Assembly (NCBI GenBank): GCA_019510095.1
Contig: JAEKLB010000062.1
Coordinates: 1 to 43,900, forward strand
DNA: 43,900 bases
DNA from: Acidobacteriota bacterium
GTDB taxonomy: Bacteria > Actinomycetota > Acidimicrobiia > Acidimicrobiales > CADCSY01
Reading direction: 5' to 3'
Part shown: piece by piece, positions 16,353-24,437 of the stretch
How positions within the stretch are numbered: position 1 is the first letter of the stretch
Layout of the letters: each line of letters opens with the position of its first letter
The notes under the pieces: generated by a model
Told to the model about the DNA's origin: nothing
The model's database searches: none
The model's input: only the letters and a program-made list of their open reading frames with translations
Position numbers and translations under genes: made by a program

Positions 16353-17129
16353 GTGGCCACCTACCTCGACGGGATCGTTGCTGCCCACCGGGCAGCCGCG
16401 GCGAGCGACGGCCGCTCGATCGAGGAGCTGCTGGCGTGGACCGCGGGCCTCGCCCCGACGCGAGGCTTCGCCCAGGCGCTGCGGGGTGGCGGGCTGTCGG
16501 TGATCGCCGAGATCAAGCGCCGCTCCCCGTCGAAGGGCGATCTGGCGCCTGATCTGGTGCCCGACCAGCTGGCTGCCGCCTACGAGGCCGGTGGTGCCGC
16601 GTGCCTGTCGGTGCTCACCGACGTCGAGTTCTTCGGCGGTTCGGCCGACGACCTGCGCGCTGCCCGCCGGGAGTGCGCCCTAGCGAGCGTGCGCAAGGAC
16701 TTCACGGTCGACGAGCGCGATGTCGTCGGTGCCCGCACCATGGGCGCTGACGCCGTCCTCCTGATCGTGGCCGCCCTCGACGACGACGAGCTGCGGCGCT
16801 TCCTCGCCCGTGCCGACGCGCTCGGCCTCGACGCCCTCGTCGAGATCCACGACGAGGACGAGCTGGGGCGGGCGCTCGCCGCGGGGGCGCGCCTGGTCGG
16901 CGTCAACCAGCGTGATCTCACCACCTTCGCCGTCGACCACGAGCTGGCTGCTCGGCTGCGGCCGTTGATGCCTGACGACGTGATCACGGTGGCTGAGTCC
17001 GGGGTTCGTGGCGCCGATGACGCCCGCCGCCTCGCCGACGCCGGCTACGACGCCGTCCTCGTGGGCGAGACGCTCGTCACCAGCCCCGATCCGGCCCGTG
17101 CGGTGAAGGAGCTTCGCTCGTGTTCGTGA
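16353..17129 (+). CDS. trpC: Indole-3-glycerol-phosphate synthase TrpC
   Basis: TrpC closes the indole ring from CdRP. The 258-residue barrel has the active-site segments [55 protein letters not shown] and [11 protein letters not shown]. The start at GTG 16353 gives the usual [17 protein letters not shown] 16320 would add 11 residues (SRSIGLYPAP) not typical of the family. It overlaps trpF by 10 nt. A -10-like TACCCT just upstream suggests a separate promoter for trpCFBA. No catalytic loss is visible. Confidence 0.95.
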   Translation: MATYLDGIVAAHRAAAASDGRSIEELLAWTAGLAPTRGFAQALRGGGLSVIAEIKRRSPSKGDLAPDLVPDQLAAAYEAGGAACLSVLTDVEFFGGSADDLRAARRECALASVRKDFTVDERDVVGARTMGADAVLLIVAALDDDELRRFLARADALGLDALVEIHDEDELGRALAAGARLVGVNQRDLTTFAVDHELAARLRPLMPDDVITVAESGVRGADDARRLADAGYDAVLVGETLVTSPDPARAVKELRSCS

Positions 17130-17785
17130 AGGTCGACGGCATCACGAGCGAGGAAGATGCCCTCCTTGCCATCGCCATGGGAGCGGACGCCATCGGCTTC
17201 GTCTTCGCCCCCTCGTCGCGCCAGGTGCAACCCCCGATCGTGCGCGACATCGTGAAGCGCCTGCCCACCGATGTGCTCACCTTCGGCGTCTTTGTCAACG
17301 AAGCGCCCCAGCGCGTCATCGAGGTCGTGCAGGCCACCGGCCTCCGCTGTGCCCAGCTCCACGGGAGCACGCCCGAGCAGACGCGCGCGGTCCACGAGAA
17401 GGTGCGGGTCGTCTTCAGGTCCTTCGAAGCCGGCGATCCCGCCGTGCGCAAAGCGCGCGACCATGGCGCCGACGCCATCGTCATCGACAACCCGCGCCCT
17501 GGTTCGGGGCAGGTGTTCGACTGGTCGCTGGCCGAGGACGTGTCCGCTGGGCAGCGGCTCGTTCTCGCTGGCGGCCTCACGCCCGAGAACGTCGGCGACG
17601 CCATCACCGTGGTCCAGCCGTGGGGTGTCGACGTGAGCTCCGGTGTGGAGGCGTCGCCCGGCAAGAAGGACCCGCGCAAGCTGCGCTCGTTCGTCGCCAA
17701 CGCCCACGCCGCCTTCGAGCAGGTCGCCGACAAGCGCCACGTGCCCGACTCCCCGGCCCCGTACGACTGGCGGGAGGACCGATGA
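17120..17785 (+). CDS. trpF: Phosphoribosylanthranilate isomerase TrpF with Cys-to-Asp active-site change
   Basis: TrpF performs the Amadori rearrangement of PRA to CdRP. The 221-residue barrel matches the family: [98 protein letters not shown]. The N-terminus reads FVKVDGIT, where TrpF normally has KICGIT. The catalytic general-base Cys (Cys7 in Thermotoga TrpF) is therefore Asp6 here; the general acid corresponds to Asp123. An Asp at this spot is what HisA and PriA use. It overlaps trpC by 10 nt and trpB by ATGA. A dedicated trpF argues that this lineage does not rely on PriA. Confidence 0.92.
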   Translation: MFVKVDGITSEEDALLAIAMGADAIGFVFAPSSRQVQPPIVRDIVKRLPTDVLTFGVFVNEAPQRVIEVVQATGLRCAQLHGSTPEQTRAVHEKVRVVFRSFEAGDPAVRKARDHGADAIVIDNPRPGSGQVFDWSLAEDVSAGQRLVLAGGLTPENVGDAITVVQPWGVDVSSGVEASPGKKDPRKLRSFVANAHAAFEQVADKRHVPDSPAPYDWREDR

Positions 17786-18969
17786 GTGGTTCTCGCCCGA
17801 TGGCCGAGCCCGACGACACCGGGCGGTTCGGCGAGTTCGGCGGGCGGTTCGTGCCCGAGTCGCTCATGCCCGCATGCCTCGAGCTGGAGGCGGCCTTCAC
17901 CCGGGCGTGGGCCGATCCTGCCTTCCATGCCGAGTACGAGGACCTGCTGCGGACCTACGGGGGTCGCCCGTCGCCACTGACCGAGGCCAAGAACCTGTCG
18001 GCGCGGCTCGGCGTGCGCGTGCTCCTGAAGCGGGAGGAGCTCAACCACACCGGATCGCACAAGATCAACAACGTCATCGGCCAAGCCCTTCTGACCCGGC
18101 ACATGGGCAAGCAGCGGGTGATCGCCGAGACCGGCGCCGGCCAGCACGGCGTCGCCACCGCCACCGCGGCTGCGTACTTCGGCCTCGACTGCACCGTCTA
18201 CATGGGTGAGGTCGACACCCAGCGCCAGGAGCTCAACGTCTTTCGCATGGAGCTGCTCGGTGCCGAGGTCATTCCCGTCACCTCCGGGAGCCGGACGCTC
18301 AAGGACGCCATCAACGAGGCGCTGCGCGACTGGGTCGCGTCGGTCGAGACCACGCACTACTGCATCGGATCGGTGATGGGCCCCCATCCCTACCCGTGGA
18401 TGGTGCGCGAGCTCCAGCGAATCGTGGGGGAGGAGGCCCGGGCCCAGTGCGACGACCTCCTCGGTGGTGTTCCGGACTACGTGGTCGCATGCGTGGGTGG
18501 CGGCTCGAACGCGGCCGGCATCTTCGCCGGGTTCGACGACACGCCGGCGAAGCTCGTCGGCGTGCAACCGGAGGGTGGCGCGGCGATCGGCCACGGTCAG
18601 CCGGGTGTCGTGCACGGCCACCGGTCGATGCTCCTCCAGGACGAGTTCGGCCAGGTGGCCGAGGCGCACTCGATCTCCGCCGGTCTCGACTATCCCGGCG
18701 TCGGTCCCGAGCACAGCTACTTGGCCCAGATCGGGCGGGCGACCTACCCGTGGGTCAACGACGACGAGGTGCTCGAGGCCTTCCAGCTGCTGTCCCGGAC
18801 CGAAGGCATCATCCCGGCGCTCGAGTCGGCGCATGCCATCGCCTGGGTCGTGCGGGAGGCCGGCCGGGCCCTGCCCGCTGGTTCGACGGTGTTGGTGAAC
18901 CTCTCCGGGCGCGGGGACAAGGACGTCGCCCAGGTGCGGGAGATCCTGGCGCGGACGACCGCCCGGTGA
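17782..18969 (+). CDS. trpB: Tryptophan synthase beta subunit TrpB
   Basis: TrpB joins indole and serine using PLP. 395 residues. It opens with [25 protein letters not shown], has the PLP lysine Lys94 in [10 protein letters not shown], then [13 protein letters not shown], the [13 protein letters not shown] segment, the phosphate-binding [32 protein letters not shown] and NLSGRGDKD near the end. All are canonical for TrpB1, the TrpA-partnered form. The ATG at 17782 overlaps the trpF stop (ATGA); the trpA GTG overlaps its stop. Trp synthase alpha and beta are thus translationally coupled. Confidence 0.98.
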   Translation: MSGSRPMAEPDDTGRFGEFGGRFVPESLMPACLELEAAFTRAWADPAFHAEYEDLLRTYGGRPSPLTEAKNLSARLGVRVLLKREELNHTGSHKINNVIGQALLTRHMGKQRVIAETGAGQHGVATATAAAYFGLDCTVYMGEVDTQRQELNVFRMELLGAEVIPVTSGSRTLKDAINEALRDWVASVETTHYCIGSVMGPHPYPWMVRELQRIVGEEARAQCDDLLGGVPDYVVACVGGGSNAAGIFAGFDDTPAKLVGVQPEGGAAIGHGQPGVVHGHRSMLLQDEFGQVAEAHSISAGLDYPGVGPEHSYLAQIGRATYPWVNDDEVLEAFQLLSRTEGIIPALESAHAIAWVVREAGRALPAGSTVLVNLSGRGDKDVAQVREILARTTAR

Positions 18970-19742
18970 GGATCGAGGCGGCGCTGCGAGCCGCACGAGA
19001 CTCGGGGCGGAAGCTGCTCGTGCCCTACCTGACCGGCGGCCTCAGCGACGACTGGGTGGCATCGCTGCTGGCTGTCGCCGCTGCGGGCGCTGACGCGGTG
19101 GAGATCGGCATTCCGTTCTCCGACCCGGTGATGGACGGGCCGGTGATCCAGGCGGCGTCGTCGGCCGCGCTCGACCGGGGTGCCACCCCGGTGTCGATCC
19201 TCGACGACGTCAGCGGAGCCGATTGCGACGTCCCGCTGGTCGTCATGACCTACGCCAACATCGTGCACCGGGCCGGGGCCCGCCGGTTCGCCGGTTCGCT
19301 CGCCGCTGCAGGGATCGACGGGGCGATCATCCCCGACCTCCCGCTGGAGGAGCAGGAGCCCTGGGCACCGGCTGCGGCCGACGCCGGCATCGAGAACATC
19401 ATGCTGGTCGCGCCGGTCACTCCCGACGACCGCCTGGCCCGCATCGTCGAGCAGTCGCGCGGCTGGGTCTACGCGGTGGGCCTGATGGGTGTCACAGGTG
19501 AGCGGATCACGCTGGCGGCATCGGCGGGCGTGCTGGGCAGGCGGGTGAAGGCGATGACCGACAAGCCCGTGCTCATCGGTGTCGGCATCTCCACGCCGGA
19601 GCAGGCGGTGGAAGCGGCCGCGTCATGTGACGGTGTCATCGTCGGATCGGCGCTGGTGCGCATCCTGCTCGACGGCGGTGGGCCAGAAGCGGCGGCCGCC
19701 TTCGTCGGGTCGCTGCGATCGGCGCTCGACGAGGCTTACTGA
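18966..19742 (+). CDS. trpA: Tryptophan synthase alpha subunit TrpA
   Basis: TrpA releases indole from indole-3-glycerol phosphate and channels it to TrpB. 258 residues. The catalytic Glu46 ([11 protein letters not shown]) and Asp57 (VMDGPVIQ) are both present. Other marks: [21 protein letters not shown]-like [48 protein letters not shown] and [12 protein letters not shown]. The GTG at 18966 overlaps the trpB stop (GTGA). Its last 7 bases overlap the end of the convergent membrane-protein gene. It closes the trp cluster; lgt, which often follows in mycobacteria, is absent. Confidence 0.97.
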   Translation: MRIEAALRAARDSGRKLLVPYLTGGLSDDWVASLLAVAAAGADAVEIGIPFSDPVMDGPVIQAASSAALDRGATPVSILDDVSGADCDVPLVVMTYANIVHRAGARRFAGSLAAAGIDGAIIPDLPLEEQEPWAPAAADAGIENIMLVAPVTPDDRLARIVEQSRGWVYAVGLMGVTGERITLAASAGVLGRRVKAMTDKPVLIGVGISTPEQAVEAAASCDGVIVGSALVRILLDGGGPEAAAAFVGSLRSALDEAY

Positions 19743-20404
19743 CCGACCGAGTCGGCCGAGGTCGAGTCCGGCTCGCTCGCGGTGTGGCGCCGCTCCCGCT
19801 CCTCCTCGAGCGACGGGAGGTATTCGGGGTGCTCCTCGTCGTCCCGGAGATCGACGACCTCGGTGTCGCCGCGGTAGTGCCGCTCGGTCGTCCGCCGGTG
19901 CTCGACGTCGGCGACCAGTGCGTGCGTCGCCGCGATGGCGGCACCGATGCCGATGTCGGACCAGGTGTTGGCATCGGTTGGCACCCCATTCGACCGGAGG
20001 CGATCGGTGACGTTGCTCGTGTCCCCCCAGATGGCCGCGATCGCGACCACCACGCCGATCACGACCGCGCAGAGCAGGAACACGAGGAGGCCGTGGGCGG
20101 CGCCTCGTCGGGCCGCCATGCGCCCTGCGGTGTAGCCGCCGAACAGGAAGCAGGCGAAGAGGACGAGGCAGGCCAGGGCCGCGCCGCCGATGCCGGCCTG
20201 GCGCCAACGGGTCCAGCTGACCCCGTCGAGCTTGAGCCCCAGGTTGCTGCCGACGGCGCCGACGATCGCCATGACCACGGCGAGGCTGCCGAAGGCGACG
20301 AACGTCCCCGCGGTCACGGCGGTGCCGGTGCCGGAGGGGCGCTCGACCATGCCCTCGGAGGCCCCGTCGGAGGCCCGGTCGGAGACGGTGCTTTCAGAAC
20401 GCAT
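19736..20404 (-). CDS. Hypothetical membrane protein
   Basis: This 222-residue protein has a Ser/Glu-rich N-terminus of about 30 residues and three clear membrane helices: FVAFGSLAVVMAIVGAVGSNLG (about 34-55), GGAALACLVLFACFLFGGYTAG (about 73-94) and HGLLVFLLCAVVIGVVVAIAAIWG (about 104-127). A fourth, weaker one may exist near DIGIGAAIAATHAL. The C-terminal 70 residues are charged and cytoplasmic-looking (RGDTEVVDLRDDEEHPEYLPSLEEERERR). The middle AGRMAARRGAAHG pattern resembles YrzE/TIGR04086-type small membrane proteins, but this is weak. It converges with trpA, overlapping by 7 bp. The start is ATG 20404. Function unknown. Confidence 0.72.
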   Translation of the reverse strand: MRSESTVSDRASDGASEGMVERPSGTGTAVTAGTFVAFGSLAVVMAIVGAVGSNLGLKLDGVSWTRWRQAGIGGAALACLVLFACFLFGGYTAGRMAARRGAAHGLLVFLLCAVVIGVVVAIAAIWGDTSNVTDRLRSNGVPTDANTWSDIGIGAAIAATHALVADVEHRRTTERHYRGDTEVVDLRDDEEHPEYLPSLEEERERRHTASEPDSTSADSVGQ

Positions 20405-20426
20405 GGTCGATCCGTACCCACCGCGG

Positions 20427-21284
20427 TCAGATGGCGATCAGCACGACCCCGGCGAGGGCGAGGCCGAGGCCGAGCGCCTGGGGTCGGCCCAGGCGTTCAC
20501 CGAGCACCACCCGGGCGAGCACGACGGTGGCCCCGGGGTAGAGGGCGCTGACCACCGACACCTCCGACAGCAGGCCTCGCCGCGCGGCAGCGATGAACAC
20601 CACGTTGGCCATGGCGTCGAGCACACCCCCGAGGGGCAGCATGAGCCCAACCCGCGACGGATCCTCGGCAGATGTGCGGAGCATCCGTCGCGGGTTCCGC
20701 CGTTGGCTCTGGAGGGCCCATGCCAGGGCGACGGGCACGGTGACGCAGCGGGCGGCGACGACGGGGAGGACGCCGGAGGCGGGGGAGGTGTCGCCGAGGA
20801 GGATGAACACCGCGCCGAAGGCGGCCCCGGCGAGCAGGGCGAGCACCAGCTCCCGGCGGGGGATGGCGGTGGCGGTGCCCTGGCCCGTACCGCTGATGAG
20901 CACCACGGCGACCGTCGCCGCCGCCAGCCCGGCCCACGCGATCGGGCCAGGCCGCTCGCCGGACAGCACGCCCCACACGACCGGCCCAACACCGGCGCCG
21001 ACCGCGGTGATGGGTGCGACCACGCTCATGAGGCCGCGGGCCAGACCCCGGTAGAGCAAGGCCACACCGCTGAAGCCGGCGACGCCGGCACCTGCCCCTC
21101 GCAGCAGATCGGCACCGTTGGCATGGCCACTCACGACGAAGGCAGTCGCCACCACCAGGGCCAGGCCGATCGACTGGGTGGCGGCCATGACCACCGCGGT
21201 GGGGAGCCGCCGGCTGGCGAGACCGCCGATGAAGTCGGCGGCGCCGTAGGACACGGCGACGAGCACCCCGAGCATGACGGCCAT
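20427..21284 (-). CDS. EamA/DMT-family transporter
   Basis: This 285-residue polytopic protein has about ten membrane helices in two homologous halves. The first half starts MAVMLGVLVAVSYGAADFIGGLASRRLP and the second starts near residue 150 (ELVLALLAGAAFGAVFILLG). The end SVVSALYPGATVVLARVVLGERLGRPQALGLGLALAGVVLIAI is the classic last-helices motif of EamA domains. Drug/metabolite transporters of this kind export amino acids, nucleosides or related compounds. The substrate is not predictable. The ATG at 21284 is preceded by an AGGATGAGG site. It is divergent from the DUF4349 gene. Confidence 0.9.
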   Translation of the reverse strand: MAVMLGVLVAVSYGAADFIGGLASRRLPTAVVMAATQSIGLALVVATAFVVSGHANGADLLRGAGAGVAGFSGVALLYRGLARGLMSVVAPITAVGAGVGPVVWGVLSGERPGPIAWAGLAAATVAVVLISGTGQGTATAIPRRELVLALLAGAAFGAVFILLGDTSPASGVLPVVAARCVTVPVALAWALQSQRRNPRRMLRTSAEDPSRVGLMLPLGGVLDAMANVVFIAAARRGLLSEVSVVSALYPGATVVLARVVLGERLGRPQALGLGLALAGVVLIAI

Positions 21285-21358
21285 CGCCTCATCCTGTCGG
21301 GGAACCAGACCCGGTCAGCACTCGTCGAACTCCATGAGGTTCGAGAGAGGAGGCCACC

Positions 21359-22378
21359 ATGGCCGCAACGACGTCGGTTCGGGCCGGCTGGCAGTGGAGG
21401 GCGCTGGCGATCGGTCGGCGCCGGTGGTGGGCAGGGGGCCTCGTGGGCCTGGTCCTGGCCGGTTCCGTCGTGGCCCTGGTCGATCGGCCTGCCGGGCGGG
21501 CGGGTGGCGACGGTGCCGCGACGTCATCGAGTGGCCTGGCGAGCGACGCGGTGATGACCACGACGACGATGTCGTCGGCCGCTCCCGCGCGTGCCTTCGG
21601 CCCCGGTGTCGCCACCGCCAAGGGAGGGGTCGCCAGCACCGTGATCGGCCCGATGCCGCCCGAGACCGTTCCCGGCACCAGGGTCACCGGTGCCGAACCC
21701 CAGATCGTGCGGACGGCGCAGCTCACCCTCAAGGTTCGCGACGGGGCGTTCGAGCGTGCCGTCGATCGTGCCAACACCATTGCCGTGGCGGCGGGCGGCT
21801 TCGTGGTCTCGTCGAACACGTCGTCGTTCGCCAAGGGCGAGGCATCGGGCGAGCTCGTGCTCCGGGTGCCGGCTGATTCCTTCGACCGGGTGCGGCTCCA
21901 GCTCCGTGGCCTGGGCGACATCGAGTCACTCAGCCAGACGGGCGACGATGTCTCCAGCCAGCTCGTCGACATCGATGCCCGGGTACGGACCTTGCGGGCC
22001 GAGGAGTCGGGCCTCCAGTCGCTGCTGGCCCAGGCCAAGAGCGTGAACGACATGCTCCAGGTGCGCGATCGCCTCACCGGCGTGCGCACCGAGATCGAGC
22101 AGCTTGCCGGCCAGCAGGCGATGCTCAAGGACCGGGTGTCCTACGCCACGATCACCATGTCGCTGCACGAGGGCACCATGGGCGAGCCGGCGCCGGGCCC
22201 GGTCGCGGCCAACGACACCGGCATCGGCCACAGCGTGCGGACGGCGGCGAATGCCACGGTCGCGGTCGTGGGCGGCATGATCGTGGTGCTCGGTGCGTTG
22301 CTCCCGTTCGCGCTGCTCGCGTTGGTCGCCTGGGCGCTCGCCCGGCGCTACGGTCGCCGCCATGCTGAAGCCGGGTGA
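21359..22378 (+). CDS. DUF4349 domain membrane-anchored protein
   Basis: The ATG at 21359 follows a strong GAGAGGAGG site. In the 339-residue protein, a signal-anchor helix (about residues 26-42, WWAGGLVGLVLAGSVVALV) is followed by a low-complexity segment and then the DUF4349 domain: QIVRTAQLTLKVRDGAFERAVDRANTIA, GGFVVSSNTSS, LVLRVPADSFDRV. A coiled-coil-like stretch follows (DIDARVRTLRAEESGLQSLLAQA, VRTEIEQLAGQQAMLKDRVSYATITMSL), then a C-terminal membrane helix (TVAVVGGMIVVLGALLPFALLALVAWAL). The role of the family is unknown. A 6-bp inverted repeat TCGAAC/GTTCGA (21325-21344) lies just upstream. It overlaps bcp by 17 nt. Confidence 0.87.
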   Translation: MAATTSVRAGWQWRALAIGRRRWWAGGLVGLVLAGSVVALVDRPAGRAGGDGAATSSSGLASDAVMTTTTMSSAAPARAFGPGVATAKGGVASTVIGPMPPETVPGTRVTGAEPQIVRTAQLTLKVRDGAFERAVDRANTIAVAAGGFVVSSNTSSFAKGEASGELVLRVPADSFDRVRLQLRGLGDIESLSQTGDDVSSQLVDIDARVRTLRAEESGLQSLLAQAKSVNDMLQVRDRLTGVRTEIEQLAGQQAMLKDRVSYATITMSLHEGTMGEPAPGPVAANDTGIGHSVRTAANATVAVVGGMIVVLGALLPFALLALVAWALARRYGRRHAEAG

Positions 22379-22814
22379 CAAAGCTCCCACGTTCACGCTG
22401 CTGAACCAGGCAGGCGAGAAGGTCAAGCTCGCTGACTTCAAGGGCCGCAAGGTGCTCGTGTACTTCTACCCCAAGGCCGACACGCCCGGGTGCACGACGC
22501 AGGCGTGCGGCCTTCGGGACGTGCTGCCCGACGTGGGCGACACCGCGGTCGTCGGGATCAGCCCCGACAAGCCGGCGAAGCTCGAGAAGTTCGACACCAA
22601 GTACTCGCTCGGCTTTCCCTTGCTGTCCGATGAGGACCACGCCACCGCCGAGGCGTACGACGTGTGGACCGAGAAGTCGATGTACGGCCGGAAGTACATG
22701 GGCATCCTGCGGTCGGCCTTCCTGGTCGACGAGAAGGGCAAGATCGAGGAGGCGTGGTACAAGGTCTCGCCCAAGGACACGGTCACGAACCTGCTGAAGT
22801 CGCTCGGCGGGTGA
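22362..22814 (+). CDS. bcp: Thioredoxin-dependent thiol peroxidase (Bcp/PrxQ)
   Basis: This 150-residue peroxiredoxin of the PrxQ subfamily reduces hydroperoxides. It begins MLKPGDKAPTFTLLNQ; the peroxidatic cysteine is Cys44 in KADTPGCTTQAC and the usual second cysteine is Cys49. Then come VVGISPDKPAKLEKFDTKYSLGFPLLSDED and RSAFLVDEKGKIEEAWYKV. The ATG at 22362 lies inside the DUF4349 gene (17-nt overlap) and the FabZ-like gene starts over its stop. In M. tuberculosis bcpB also sits near the his/trp region, though in another arrangement. Confidence 0.95.
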   Translation: MLKPGDKAPTFTLLNQAGEKVKLADFKGRKVLVYFYPKADTPGCTTQACGLRDVLPDVGDTAVVGISPDKPAKLEKFDTKYSLGFPLLSDEDHATAEAYDVWTEKSMYGRKYMGILRSAFLVDEKGKIEEAWYKVSPKDTVTNLLKSLGG

Positions 22815-23233
22815 GCGTCGACCCGGCCACCCTGCTCCCGCACCGGGCGCCGTTCCTCCTCATCGACGAGGTCATCGACCTCCAGCCGGGCCAGTCGGCG
22901 CGGGGCCAGTGGCGGCTCACCGGTGAGGAGGACTTCTTCGCTGGTCACTTCCCCGGGCGACCGACGCTGCCCGGCGTCTTGATGGTCGAGTCGCTGGCCC
23001 AGCTCGGGGCGTGTGCCGTGCTCGCCGACGAGCGGTTCGCCGGCAAGCTCCCGCTGTTCGGCGGCATCGACTCGGCCCGCTTCCGCCGCCAGGTGTCGCC
23101 GGGCGACACCCTCGAGCTCTCGATCGAGCTGGGCCGGCTGTCGGGTCGAGCCGGGAAGGGCCACGGCGTGGCGTCGGTCGGCGGGCAGACGGCGTGTGAG
23201 GCCGACCTGCTCTTCGTCATCGTCGACGCCTGA
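22811..23233 (+). CDS. FabZ-like 3-hydroxyacyl-ACP dehydratase (hot-dog fold)
   Basis: This 140-residue hot-dog protein begins LLPHRAPFLLIDEVIDL. The catalytic motif GHFPGRPTLPGVLMVESLAQ has the active His and Glu of FabZ. It continues LPLFGGIDSARFRRQVSPGDTLELSIEL and ends ADLLFVIVD. FabZ dehydrates 3-hydroxyacyl-ACP in type II fatty-acid synthesis. The rest of that pathway lies 6-10 kb away on the other strand, so the enzyme may serve FAS II even though it is cotranscribed with bcp. The GTG at 22811 overlaps the bcp stop (GTGA). Confidence 0.9.
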   Translation: MSVDPATLLPHRAPFLLIDEVIDLQPGQSARGQWRLTGEEDFFAGHFPGRPTLPGVLMVESLAQLGACAVLADERFAGKLPLFGGIDSARFRRQVSPGDTLELSIELGRLSGRAGKGHGVASVGGQTACEADLLFVIVDA

Positions 23234-23269
23234 TCTCACGAAACCGCCGGGCCAGACGTTCTACTGGTC

Positions 23270-23728
23270 GTGGTGCTGCCGCCCTTCGCCCTCGTGCTCG
23301 ACGACCATCAGGACGTGCTCTGGCGCTACGTCGTGGCGATGGCCGGGCCCCATGACGGCGCCGACCTGTACCAGGAGACGCTGGTGGCGGCCCTCCGCAC
23401 CTATCCGGCGCTGCACGACGCGACCAACCTCCGGTCGTGGCTGCTGACCATCGCCCATGCCAAGGTGGTCGACGCCGCCCGGGCCGGCAGCCGCCGGCCG
23501 GTGCCGGTCGCCGAGCCGGAGGCGGCTGCGACCCATCTCCCCGAGCCGGCCGACGACGAGCTCTGGGGTGCGGTCGCCCGCCTGCCCGACAAGCAGCGGG
23601 CCGCGGTGGTGGCCCGCTACGTCGGCGATCTGGCCTATGCGGACGTGGCGCGAGTGGTCGGCTGCACCGAGGCCGCCGCCAGGCAGAACGTGCGGGCCGG
23701 TCTGGCCCGCCTTCGAGAGGAGCTGTGA
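23270..23728 (+). CDS. ECF-type RNA polymerase sigma factor
   Basis: This 152-residue sigma-70-family factor is shorter than typical ECF sigmas (about 170-190). Region 2 runs about residues 8-62 (LVLDDHQDVLWRYVVAMAGPHDGADLYQETLVAALRT then NLRSWLLTIAHAKVVDAAR). Region 4 covers about 95-150 (LWGAVARLPDKQRAAVVARYVGDLAYADVARVVGCTEAAARQNVRAGLARLREEL), with the helix-turn-helix. Start GTG 23270 or the next GTG 23273. Its stop overlaps the methyltransferase ATG by one base (TGATG). No anti-sigma gene is adjacent, so control may come through the DNA-repair partner or by transcription. Confidence 0.9.
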   Translation: MVLPPFALVLDDHQDVLWRYVVAMAGPHDGADLYQETLVAALRTYPALHDATNLRSWLLTIAHAKVVDAARAGSRRPVPVAEPEAAATHLPEPADDELWGAVARLPDKQRAAVVARYVGDLAYADVARVVGCTEAAARQNVRAGLARLREEL

Positions 23729-24324
23729 TGACCGGTCTCGACGCCCGTCTCCGGCGGGGGCCGGCCGTGCCGGCGCCGCCGTCGCAGTTGGCCGAGCGGG
23801 CTGCTGCCTCGGGGGTTCTCGACGTCATGTTCGCGACGGTCGATTCGCCGATCGGGCCGCTGCTGGTGGTGGCCACCGAGCGCGGCTTGGCCCGGGTCGG
23901 GTTCCCCCAGGAGTCCCGCGACGACGTGCTGGGCGCCATCGCCACGCGGATCTCGCCCCGGGTGGTCGAGGCGCCCGCCCGCCTGGACGGCATCCGGCGA
24001 GAGCTCGACGAGTACTTCTCCGGCGCCCGCCACCGCTTCGACGTCGCCCTCGACTGGTCGGCGGTCGGGCAGTTCGGGCGCCAGGTGCTCGATGCCTGTG
24101 CTGCCATCCCGTACGGCGCCACCGACACCTATGCCGGCCTGGCGCGGGCGATTGGTGCGCCTCGTGCTGCCCGGGCCGTGGGCAATGCCCTCGGGGCCAA
24201 CCCGATCCCAATCGTCGTGCCCTGCCACCGCGTCCTCCGCACCGGCGGCGGTCTGGGCGGCTACGGCGGTGGCCTCCCCATCAAGGAGCACCTCCTCCGG
24301 CTCGAGGGCGCCCTGGCGCTCTGA
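23728..24324 (+). CDS. ogt: Methylated-DNA--[protein]-cysteine methyltransferase with N-terminal extension
   Basis: This suicide enzyme removes O6-alkyl groups from guanine. The 198-residue protein has the acceptor cysteine Cys166 in IPIVVPCHRVLR, the helix-turn-helix DNA site YGATDTYAGLARAIGAPRAARAVGNALGANP, and the ending GGYGGGLPIKEHLLRLEGA. The Ada/Ogt core begins about residue 32 (DVMFATVDSPIGPLLVV). The first 30 residues (TGLDARLRRGPAVPAPPSQLAERAAASG) are extra. Coupling to the sigma factor suggests a small regulated DNA-repair operon. The extension might contact the sigma factor, which is inference. Confidence 0.93.
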   Translation: MTGLDARLRRGPAVPAPPSQLAERAAASGVLDVMFATVDSPIGPLLVVATERGLARVGFPQESRDDVLGAIATRISPRVVEAPARLDGIRRELDEYFSGARHRFDVALDWSAVGQFGRQVLDACAAIPYGATDTYAGLARAIGAPRAARAVGNALGANPIPIVVPCHRVLRTGGGLGGYGGGLPIKEHLLRLEGALAL

Positions 24325-24425
24325 TCGTCTCCGTTCGTCGGTCTCCCACACGGGCCGGCGGTGGGGCGGCTACCGAAAAAGGGTTGCGGGCTGCGGCAGA
24401 CCGCCGGGAGGGTTGCCCGACGTGC

Positions 24426-24431
24426 CACCCT
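24426..24431 (+). promoter_or_regulatory. Candidate -10 box (CACCCT) for leaderless TPP-enzyme gene
   Basis: CACCCT ends 6 nt before the GTG at 24438; no Shine-Dalgarno is seen. It is a weaker match (first base C). The 113-bp gap between ogt and this gene shows no other clear element. Confidence 0.35.
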
Positions 24432-24437
24432 TCACCC

